A stretch of DNA of 9,402 nucleotides. Origin: an uncultured Megasphaera sp. (GTDB lineage: Bacteria > Bacillota > Negativicutes > Veillonellales > Megasphaeraceae). This document shows positions 1 through 6,533 of this stretch, piece after piece. The translations under genes and the position numbers were made by a program. The notes under the pieces were generated by a model. It was not told where the DNA came from. It made no database searches and was given only the letters and a program-made list of their open reading frames with translations. Positions within the stretch are counted from its first letter, which is position 1. The number at the start of each line of letters is the position of its first letter. The stretch covers positions 1 to 9,402 of the forward strand of contig CABQJB010000074.1 in assembly GCA_902464195.1 (NCBI GenBank), written 5' to 3'.

Positions 1-21
1 AATATGAAGAGGAGGAAACAA

Positions 22-378
22 ATGCAATTTGAATTGGTTTTCTATGAAACCGGAGACGGCCAAAAGCCTGTTGAAGATTTTTTACTAGGACTCGATATGA
101 AAATGCGCGCCAAGATGATTCATATGATGGAAATTCTTGAAGATAAGGGTTTTGAACTCAGAGAACCATATACTAAGCCATTAGGGGATGGGATTTTTGA
201 ATTACGGTGTAAACAAGCTAACAATATTACCCGTGCCTTATTTTTCTTTTATATTGGTGGAAAAATTATTGTTACCAATGGCTTTACTAAAAAGACACCT
301 AAAACTCCGCGCCAGGAAATTCGTTTAGCGCAAGAACGTCGAGCCGATTACATTCGACGAATGGAGGGTCTAGAATGA
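22..378 (+). CDS. higB: HigB-type toxin, RelE/ParE fold (phage Gp49-like family)
   Basis: This 118-residue protein is probably the toxin of a type II toxin-antitoxin pair, a ribosome-dependent mRNA endonuclease of the HigB/RelE group. Visible family marks are KPLGDGIFELR at residues 52-62, a hydrophobic strand after Arg71 (RALFFFYIGG) and the signature NGFTKKTPKTPRQEI at 86-100, followed by Ala103 and a basic C-terminal helix. I chose the ATG at 22 because AGGAGG at 10-15 sits 6 bases before it. The in-frame ATG at 4 lies upstream of that ribosome binding site and would add only six residues. The stop overlaps the start of the next gene (ATGA, 375-378), the usual coupling of toxin and antitoxin, here in the toxin-first order typical of HigBA. 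Base composition is clearly more AT-rich than the metH operon, which suggests horizontal acquisition. The promoter and its operator lie left of the window. RNA cleavage is inferred from family membership; the fold assignment is firm. Confidence 0.9.
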   Translation: MQFELVFYETGDGQKPVEDFLLGLDMKMRAKMIHMMEILEDKGFELREPYTKPLGDGIFELRCKQANNITRALFFFYIGGKIIVTNGFTKKTPKTPRQEIRLAQERRADYIRRMEGLE

Positions 379-668
379 AAACATTAAAGCAATTTAAAGC
401 AGAACAAATGAAGAATCCTGATTTTGCAGCTGCGTATGCTGAATTGGAACCGGAAATGAATGTTATTCGTGCCATTGTAGATACGAGAATCGCCCAAAAT
501 CTTACACAGAAAGAATTAGCTGAAAAAACAGGAATTGCTCAAACAGAAATCAGCCGGATTGAAAATGGTACCCGTAACCCGTCCCTGAAAATTCTGCAAC
601 GTTTGGCAGACGGTATGGATATGGTTCTAAAGATATCTTTTGAACCTAAGAAAAAAATGAAAGCATAG
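375..668 (+). CDS. higA: HigA-type antitoxin, XRE-family HTH repressor
   Basis: This 97-residue protein should neutralise the upstream toxin and repress their shared promoter. The N-terminal part (residues 1-38, with FKAEQMKNPDFAAAYAELEP) matches the helical toxin-binding segment usual in antitoxins paired with Gp49-like toxins. Residues about 39-88 form a Cro/C1-type helix-turn-helix: LTQKELAEKTGI at 43-54, recognition helix AQTEISRIENG at 55-65, then PSLKILQRLADGM. The tail (PKKKMKA) is basic. Its ATG overlaps the toxin stop by 4 bases, with a GGAGGG ribosome binding site at 363-368 inside the toxin gene. Length is normal for the family and no key element is missing. An intrinsic terminator follows after about 60 bases. 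The operator it would bind is not in the window because the promoter precedes position 1. Confidence 0.92.
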   Translation: MKTLKQFKAEQMKNPDFAAAYAELEPEMNVIRAIVDTRIAQNLTQKELAEKTGIAQTEISRIENGTRNPSLKILQRLADGMDMVLKISFEPKKKMKA

Positions 669-727
669 TAGAATCATTAACGAAGCTTTGCTGATAGACT
701 CTACAGCACATATCGAAACCGAACTAT

Positions 728-780
728 AAATACTCACAAGACGTAACACTACGCTATTTTGTGAGTATTTTTTATTTTTT
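728..780 (+). terminator. Intrinsic terminator of the toxin-antitoxin module
   Basis: The arm AAATACTCACA at 728-738 pairs perfectly with TGTGAGTATTT at 760-770 (11 bp). The loop holds a smaller CGTA/TACG stem (742-745 with 750-753). A T-rich tract runs to 780. It lies about 60 bases after the antitoxin stop and isolates the toxin-antitoxin pair from the downstream operon. The A-rich left flank might let it work weakly on the other strand, but no gene there needs it. Confidence 0.88.
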
Positions 781-854
781 AAAGTGTTAAACTCGAAATT
801 ATAGCAAAAGGGAAGGAAAATGTATACGGCCGTGAGGTTTCTGTTAAGATTGTG

Positions 855-884
855 TTGCCACGAGGCGCCTTGAGGTTATATAAT
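855..884 (+). promoter_or_regulatory. Sigma-A type promoter of the activator-metH-oxidoreductase-amt operon
   Basis: TTGCCA at 855-860 (one mismatch to TTGACA) and TATAAT at 879-884 (perfect consensus) are separated by 18 bases. A transcription start near 891 would give a leader of only about 29 bases, which contains AGGAGGG at 908-914, 5 bases before the ATG at 920. The leader is too short for a cobalamin or AdoMet riboswitch. I see no operator-like inverted repeat overlapping the promoter. The transcription start itself is inferred. Confidence 0.75.
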
Positions 885-919
885 TATGAATCATACATTA
901 CTTTTTTAGGAGGGAAGAT

Positions 920-3049
920 ATGGCAGATATTCGTATCATCCGGGGGCAGCGAATCGTTCCCGATATAGAGCAGGCCCTGCGGTTTGCTGGTTATGAAGTG
1001 AAGGGGACGGCATGGGAACGGGCCGAAGGGATGTGCCGGGATATGGCACCGCTCCTGCGGCGGTCTTTGCAGGCCAAGGCCGTCCTGGCTTTTACGGAGA
1101 AACGGCTCTATGTCATCCTGACGTTGGGGGCTGCCGTGAGCCGGCAGATTGACCGCTATCAGGAAGACAGGGACGAATTGGCCGCCGTGCTCTTCGCTGC
1201 CATGGCCGATACGTGTCTGTTTGCCCTGGAACAGCAGGTCTTGCAGCAGCTGCGCCTTATTTGTCGGCAAAAGGGCTGCGGCATCGTCTGCCGCCATGAA
1301 CCGGGCAGCGATTTGCCTTTATCGGTCCAGGCCGATGCGGTCCGTGAGACGGCTGCCGGTCGGACGGCCGGTGTGACGGTCAATGCGGCCATGGCCTTGT
1401 CACCGGCGAAATCCATGAGCCTCGTCTTTGACCTTTGCGAAGACCCGGCTGTATTCCAGGTGAAACATGACTGTACGGCCTGCCCCAAGATGGATTGCCC
1501 GCAGCGCCAGGCCGAATCGGCCCGGGAAGTACGGCTGACCTGCCCTGGCGGCTGTCGGGTCCATGACTATATCCAGTCCCAGGGAACGGCACTGGCCATG
1601 CCTTGCGGCGGCAAGGGTATGTGTGGCAAATGCCGCGTCCGCGTCGTTCGGGGGCGGCTCCCCATCATGCCGGAAGATAAACGCATCTTTTCTGATGAAC
1701 AACTGGCCCAAGGTTGGCGACTGGCCTGTAAGGCCGTGACCCAGGAAGCGGTCGAGCTCGCCATTCCCGTACAGGAACAGCAGGGGTTTTCAGCACTGGC
1801 TGCCGAAGCCGCTGATGAAGGAGCTATTTCGCTGGCAGTTGGTCACGACTATGGCCTGGCTGTCGATATCGGGACGACAACACTGGCGGCGGCTCTGGTG
1901 GACTGCACAGGTGGAAAAATCCTGGCGACAGCGACGACGGTCAACAGCCAGCGCTCTTTCGGGGCTGACGTCGTCAGCCGTATCGGCGCCGCCTGCCACG
2001 GTAAGGGCAGGGCCTTGCAAAAAGCTGTCCGCCGGGATTTGACGCGCCTTGTGAAACAACTCTTCCAAGACCATCCTGGCGTTGCCGGCTGTTGTCACTG
2101 CATGGCCATTGCGGCCAATACGACCATGCTCCACCTGCTCATGGGCTGGTCTTGTGAGGGCTTGGGGAACTGGCCCTTCCATCCTGTCTCATTAGGTGGC
2201 GAGACCTATGACATCCAGGCCGTTTTGGGACGGCAGGACGTACTTACTGACTGCACAGTGACCTTGCTGCCCGGCATGAGCACTTACGTCGGCGCCGATA
2301 TTACGGCCGGCATCTGGCAGTGTGGCCTGGCCTCGTCGGACGACGTCAGCCTCTTTGTCGATCTCGGGACGAATGGGGAAATGGTCCTGGGCAATAAGGA
2401 CCAGCGCTTCATCGCATCGGCTCCAGCCGGTCCGGCCCTGGAAGGGGGCAAGCTGACCTGGGGGACGGGAAGCGTCCCCGGCGCCATCTGCGGCGTCCGC
2501 ATCGAGCGGGGACGGGCCAAAGTACGGACCATCGACCACGCCGTCCCCGTCGGTATCTGTGGGACAGGCATCCTCGAAGCTATGGCTGGCCTGGTCCGGG
2601 AAGGCCTGGTCGACGAAACGGGAAAACTCGTCGAGCCTTATTTCCATAAAGGCTTTCCCCTGGCGTCAACGCTGGATTATCGGCGCATTATTTTGAGCCA
2701 GCAGGATATCCGGGAAATCCAGATGGCTAAGAGCGCCATCCGGGCCGGCATCGAATCGCTCATTGAACGTAGCGGCATCAGCCGTCAGCGCATCCGCCAG
2801 GTTTGGCTGGCCGGCGGCTTCGGCTATTACCTGGACCCGCAGAAAGCGGCTGTCATCGGCCTGCTGCCAGCGGATCTGGCCGAACGGACGACGGCAGTCG
2901 GCAACACGTCCCTGAAAGGGGCCATCGGCCTTTTGACGGGCGCCGTGTCTTTAGATGAATTACAGGCTATCGCTGCCGGGGCAGAGGAAATCGTTCTCGG
3001 CAACGACGAAGCCTTTCAACGCTTATACATTGATTATCTGAATTTTTAG
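920..3049 (+). CDS. ATP-dependent corrinoid activator: MetH-activation-like domain + [2Fe-2S] + ASKHA ATPase fusion
   Basis: This 709-residue protein probably re-reduces inactive cob(II)alamin to cob(I)alamin in the methionine synthase encoded next to it, using electrons from its iron-sulfur cluster and energy from ATP, as RamA and RACo do for other corrinoid proteins. Residues 1-195 resemble the stand-alone MetH-activation-like proteins (Thermotoga TM0269 type): LTLGAAVSRQID at 67-78, then GVTVNAAMALSPAKSMSLVF at 151-170 and a C185-x2-C188-x4-C193 motif. Residues about 204-285 are a plant-type ferredoxin domain with ligands C229, C235, C238 and C270. Residues about 311-705 are the ASKHA (DUF4445) ATPase: phosphate-1 DIGTTT at 316-321, DLGTNGE at 481-487, GICGTG at 545-550 and LAGGFG at 630-635. 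The linker before ASKHA is only about 30 residues, shorter than I recall for RACo. The start is fixed by AGGAGGG at 908-914. No signal peptide or membrane segment is present, so it is cytoplasmic. It is the first gene of the operon, 11 bp before metH. Domains are clear; the MetH partner is inferred from context. Confidence 0.88.
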   Translation: MADIRIIRGQRIVPDIEQALRFAGYEVKGTAWERAEGMCRDMAPLLRRSLQAKAVLAFTEKRLYVILTLGAAVSRQIDRYQEDRDELAAVLFAAMADTCLFALEQQVLQQLRLICRQKGCGIVCRHEPGSDLPLSVQADAVRETAAGRTAGVTVNAAMALSPAKSMSLVFDLCEDPAVFQVKHDCTACPKMDCPQRQAESAREVRLTCPGGCRVHDYIQSQGTALAMPCGGKGMCGKCRVRVVRGRLPIMPEDKRIFSDEQLAQGWRLACKAVTQEAVELAIPVQEQQGFSALAAEAADEGAISLAVGHDYGLAVDIGTTTLAAALVDCTGGKILATATTVNSQRSFGADVVSRIGAACHGKGRALQKAVRRDLTRLVKQLFQDHPGVAGCCHCMAIAANTTMLHLLMGWSCEGLGNWPFHPVSLGGETYDIQAVLGRQDVLTDCTVTLLPGMSTYVGADITAGIWQCGLASSDDVSLFVDLGTNGEMVLGNKDQRFIASAPAGPALEGGKLTWGTGSVPGAICGVRIERGRAKVRTIDHAVPVGICGTGILEAMAGLVREGLVDETGKLVEPYFHKGFPLASTLDYRRIILSQQDIREIQMAKSAIRAGIESLIERSGISRQRIRQVWLAGGFGYYLDPQKAAVIGLLPADLAERTTAVGNTSLKGAIGLLTGAVSLDELQAIAAGAEEIVLGNDEAFQRLYIDYLNF

Positions 3050-3060
3050 GGGGACTTAGA

Positions 3061-5532
3061 TTGACTAACGAAGCATTTCAGCAACTTCTTCAGGGCGGTG
3101 TCGTCCTGCTCGACGGGGCGACGGGGACGAACCTGCAGCAGGCAGGCATGCCTATCGGCGTCTGCCCGGAACAATGGATTTTAGAGAACCGCGACGTCAT
3201 GATCGACTTACAGCGCCGTTTCGTCGAAGCGGGTTCGCAGATCCTCTATGCGCCGACCTTTACGGGAAACCGGCTCAAATTGGCCGAATACGGCCTCGAT
3301 GACCAGCTCGTCGCCATCAATCAGGGCTTGGTTGCTATCTCCAAGGAAGCGGCCCAGGGGAAGGCCCTGGTCGCCGGCGACATGACCATGACGGGCCAGC
3401 AGCTCTATCCTATGGGTGAACTGACCTTTGACGGCCTCGTCGATGTCTATCGCGAACAGGCTCAGGCCTTGTACGATGCCGGTGTCGATTTGTTCATCGT
3501 CGAAACCATGATGAGCCTCCAGGAAACGCGGGCTTGTGTCCTGGCTATCAAGGAGGTTTGCGACCTGCCCATCATGGCGACGCTGACCTTTGAAAAAGAT
3601 GGCCGTACCCTCTATGGGACGCCGCCGGAAGCAGCTGTCGTCGTCTTGCAGAATCTCGGCGTCAATGCCGTCGGCTTGAACTGCTCGACAGGCCCGGCCG
3701 ATATGGTCGAAAAGGTCCGGAAGATGTATGAATATGCGACGATTCCTCTGATTGCCAAGCCCAATGCCGGATTGCCGGAATTGGATGGCGACAAGACGGT
3801 TTATAAAACGACGCCGGAAGAATTCGCTCAGGACGGCCGGCTGCTCATCGAAGCCGGTGCCCATATCGTCGGCGGCTGCTGCGGCACGACGCCGGACCAT
3901 ATCCGGGCCCTTCACGATGCCGTCTGCCAGCTGATGCCGAAAGCGCCTCATGCTATCCATCACCGCGTCCTGGCTTCGGAACGGCAGGTCGTAGAAATCA
4001 AGCTCGACGGTTCTTTCCAGGTCATTGGCGAACGTATCAATCCGACGGGCAAAAAAAAGCTCCAGGCCGAACTGCGGGCAGGCAAGCTGGACATGGTCCG
4101 CGCCATGGCCCGCGAACAGGAACGCAACGGCGCGGCCATCCTCGACGTCAACATGGGGACTAACGGTATCGATGAAAAGGAAATGATGCTCAAAGCCATT
4201 TATGAAGTGACTGGTGTATCCGGCCTGCCCCTCAGCATCGACACGAGCTCGCCGGACATCATGGAAGCGGCTTTGCGCATCTATCCCGGCCGGGCTCTGG
4301 TCAATTCTATTTCCTGCGAAACGGAGAAACGCAAGCAGCTCCTGCCTGTCGTCAAGAAGTACGGTGCCATGTTCATCGCCCTGCCCGTTTCGGATAACGG
4401 TATCCCTAAGACCCTTGAAGAAAAACATGCCGTCCTCGACGAACTTCTGGCCGATGCCTATGACCACGGCTTTTCGCCGGAAGATGTCGTCGTCGACGCC
4501 CTGGTAGCGACAGTCGGGGCTGCGCCGACGTCGGCCCTGGACTGCATGGCGACGTTTTCCCATTGTAAGCAGGACCTGGGACTGGCTACGGTCTGCGGCC
4601 TGTCCAACATCTCCTTCGGTCTGCCGGACCGGATATATGTCAATGCGACTTTCCTGGGTATGGCCATTGCCAGCGGCCTGACCATGGCTATTGCTAATCC
4701 ATCTCAGGATTTGCTCATGAATACGGCAGCGGCAGCCAATATGCTCATGAATAAAGAGGGCAGCGATTTGGCCTACATCCACCGCATGCAGTATTTCGAC
4801 AAGAAAGAAGCCGAAAAGAAACGGCAGGAAGAAGCAGAACTCCTGGCCAGCCACGGTACGGCTATGTCTGCCGAAACGACGGGGGAGTCCACAAGCGCTG
4901 AGCAGGGGCCGGTCAATCCGGTCTACCAGGCCGTCCTGGAAGGGGAAAAGGACGCTGTCGTCGCCCTGGCCCAGGACGAGCTGGCCAAGGGCATGGCGCC
5001 GGATGCCATCATCAACGACCTGCTCATCCCGGCCATCACTAAGGTCGGCGATTTATATGATAAACAGATTTACTTCCTGCCCCAGCTCATTGCCAGCGCC
5101 AATACGATGGAAACGGCCATTGCCTACTTGGAACCGCTCATCAAGAAGGATCCGGGACAACAGGACATGGCGACCATCGTCATCGCCACCGTCGAAGGCG
5201 ATGTCCACGACATCGGCAAGAACCTGGTCGGCCTCATGCTGCGTAACTACGGCTATAAGGTCATCGACCTGGGCAAAGATGTGCCGGCCGGCACTATCAT
5301 CGAGACGGCGCTGCGCGAAAAAGCGTCTGTCGTCGGTCTGTCAGCCTTGATGACGACGACCATGATGCACATGAAAGACGTCATCGCCGAAGCGGCGGAT
5401 AAACAGTACGGCGGCAAGATCATCATCGGCGGCGCGGCTGTCACGCCGAGCTTCTCCGACGAAATTGGTGCCGATGGCTACTCAAAAGATGCGGCAGACT
5501 GTGTCAAGCTCGTCAGCCGCCTGTTATCGTAA
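3061..5532 (+). CDS. metH: Cobalamin-dependent methionine synthase lacking the AdoMet activation domain
   Basis: Transfers the methyl group of methyltetrahydrofolate to homocysteine through enzyme-bound cobalamin, giving methionine and tetrahydrofolate in the cytoplasm. Domains in order: homocysteine/zinc domain, residues 1-290, with DGATGTNL at 18-25 and zinc ligands C208, C273 and C274; pterin-binding domain, about 312-575, with GERINPTG at 323-330, DVNMG at 362-366 and IDTSSP at 393-398; a charged Lys/Glu then Ser/Thr linker at about 578-616; B12 cap domain, about 617-700; and B12-binding Rossmann domain, about 703-823, with D714-x-H716-x-x-G719, His716 being the lower cobalt ligand. It ends there at 823 residues, whereas E. 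coli MetH has about 1227 and continues into the AdoMet-binding activation domain. The reading frame closes cleanly, so this is not a truncation by mutation. The start is TTG, with AGGGGGA at 3048-3054 six bases upstream; the next in-frame Met is residue 30, inside the conserved domain. The upstream activator gene probably replaces the missing domain. Confidence 0.95.
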   Translation: MTNEAFQQLLQGGVVLLDGATGTNLQQAGMPIGVCPEQWILENRDVMIDLQRRFVEAGSQILYAPTFTGNRLKLAEYGLDDQLVAINQGLVAISKEAAQGKALVAGDMTMTGQQLYPMGELTFDGLVDVYREQAQALYDAGVDLFIVETMMSLQETRACVLAIKEVCDLPIMATLTFEKDGRTLYGTPPEAAVVVLQNLGVNAVGLNCSTGPADMVEKVRKMYEYATIPLIAKPNAGLPELDGDKTVYKTTPEEFAQDGRLLIEAGAHIVGGCCGTTPDHIRALHDAVCQLMPKAPHAIHHRVLASERQVVEIKLDGSFQVIGERINPTGKKKLQAELRAGKLDMVRAMAREQERNGAAILDVNMGTNGIDEKEMMLKAIYEVTGVSGLPLSIDTSSPDIMEAALRIYPGRALVNSISCETEKRKQLLPVVKKYGAMFIALPVSDNGIPKTLEEKHAVLDELLADAYDHGFSPEDVVVDALVATVGAAPTSALDCMATFSHCKQDLGLATVCGLSNISFGLPDRIYVNATFLGMAIASGLTMAIANPSQDLLMNTAAAANMLMNKEGSDLAYIHRMQYFDKKEAEKKRQEEAELLASHGTAMSAETTGESTSAEQGPVNPVYQAVLEGEKDAVVALAQDELAKGMAPDAIINDLLIPAITKVGDLYDKQIYFLPQLIASANTMETAIAYLEPLIKKDPGQQDMATIVIATVEGDVHDIGKNLVGLMLRNYGYKVIDLGKDVPAGTIIETALREKASVVGLSALMTTTMMHMKDVIAEAADKQYGGKIIIGGAAVTPSFSDEIGADGYSKDAADCVKLVSRLLS

Positions 5533-5546
5533 AAGGGGGAATTACT

Positions 5547-6533
5547 ATGCCAGCATATCGTTGGGCGACCTTGGGCTGCGGCGTCATCGGCAATGAACTG
5601 GCCCAGGCTATACAGGCCCTGGGCGGGAATTTGTACAGTGTCGGCAACCGGACCCATGAGAAAGCCCTGGCTTTTGCTGAAAAATACGGCATTTCCAAGG
5701 TCTACGACAAGCCAGAGGATATCTTTTCGGATCCCGACGTCGATATCGTCTATATTTCGACGCCCCATAATACGCATATCCGGTACCTGCTGCCGGCGCT
5801 GGCAGCGGGCAAGCACGTGCTTTGCGAAAAATCCATTACCCTCAACAGCCGGGAACTGGACCAGGCCCGGCGCTGTGCGGCGGAACACGGCGTCGTACTG
5901 GCCGAGGCCATGACCTTATACCATATGCCCATTTACAAGCAGATCGCCGACCTCATCCGTTCCGGCGCCCTGGGGCCGCTGCGTTTCATCCAGATGAATT
6001 TCGGCAGTTATAAAGATTATGACATGAAGAACCGCTTCTTCAACCGCTCCCTGGCCGGCGGCGCCCTCCTCGATATCGGTGTCTATGCTTTGTCCTTCGT
6101 CCGCTATTTCATGAGCTGCCAGCCTGACCAGATTGCATCTCAGGCCCGCCTGGCGCCGACCGGTGTCGACGAACAGGCCGGTATCCTCTTGCAGAACCGG
6201 GAAGGGGAAATGGCGACGATCTCCTTATCGCTTCATGCCAAGCAGCCGAAACGGGGCATGGCCGCCTTCGATAAGGGCTATATCGAAATCTACGACTATC
6301 CCCGGGCCGATACGGCGACGATTACTTATACGGCCGACGGCCATCAGGATGTCCTGCAGGCCGGCAGCCAGGCCAAGGCCTTGCAGTATGAAATCCTGGA
6401 CATGGAAGACGCTGTGGCCCACGGCGGCCAGGGCATGTGCCAGGCTTATACAAAAGACGTCATGGACCTCATGACGGCCATCCGCCAGCAGTGGGGCCTG
6501 ACCTATCCGGAAGAAGAGGGGGGAGCACAATGA
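5547..6533 (+). CDS. Gfo/Idh/MocA-family NAD(P)-dependent oxidoreductase, substrate unknown
   Basis: A 328-residue cytoplasmic dehydrogenase of the glucose-fructose oxidoreductase/inositol dehydrogenase family, which oxidises or reduces sugar-like or cyclic alcohol substrates with NAD(P). The Rossmann motif GCGVIG is at residues 10-15, followed by a nucleotide-specificity region SVGNRTHEKA at 31-40. STPHNTH at 71-77 is typical. The usual E-K-P motif appears as E94-K95-S96, keeping the catalytic Lys but replacing Pro by Ser. EAMTLYHMP at 120-128 and GGALLDIGVYAL at 171-182 place it nearest the dihydrodiol dehydrogenase/xylose dehydrogenase-like branch. Length is normal. GGGGGA at 5535-5540 precedes the ATG at 5547. 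It begins 14 bp after metH and its stop overlaps the amt start (ATGA), so it is cotranscribed and probably translationally coupled to amt. Nothing in the sequence names its substrate, and a role in methionine or nitrogen metabolism is only suggested by position. Confidence 0.9.
   Translation: MPAYRWATLGCGVIGNELAQAIQALGGNLYSVGNRTHEKALAFAEKYGISKVYDKPEDIFSDPDVDIVYISTPHNTHIRYLLPALAAGKHVLCEKSITLNSRELDQARRCAAEHGVVLAEAMTLYHMPIYKQIADLIRSGALGPLRFIQMNFGSYKDYDMKNRFFNRSLAGGALLDIGVYALSFVRYFMSCQPDQIASQARLAPTGVDEQAGILLQNREGEMATISLSLHAKQPKRGMAAFDKGYIEIYDYPRADTATITYTADGHQDVLQAGSQAKALQYEILDMEDAVAHGGQGMCQAYTKDVMDLMTAIRQQWGLTYPEEEGGAQ

Noticed and set aside
820..873. 17-codon frame MYTAVRFLLRLCCHEAP with GGAAGG upstream
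   Set aside because: It spans the -35 element and ends ahead of the predicted transcription start, so it would not be on the operon mRNA; there are no leader-peptide features such as regulatory codon runs.
669..919. Riboswitch, tRNA or small RNA gene in the gap before the operon
   Set aside because: Only the toxin-antitoxin terminator and the promoter are visible; no cloverleaf, B12-box or AdoMet-switch pattern was found by eye.
3208..4854. 548-codon open frame on the minus strand inside metH
   Set aside because: It is an antisense shadow of a GC-rich conserved gene: no family motif, no ribosome binding site and the composition expected from a reversed coding frame.
6437..6529. Longer N-terminal start for the Amt-PII protein
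   Set aside because: The extra 31 residues lie inside the oxidoreductase gene in another frame and do not resemble an Amt N-terminus; the start at 6530 has a strong ribosome binding site.
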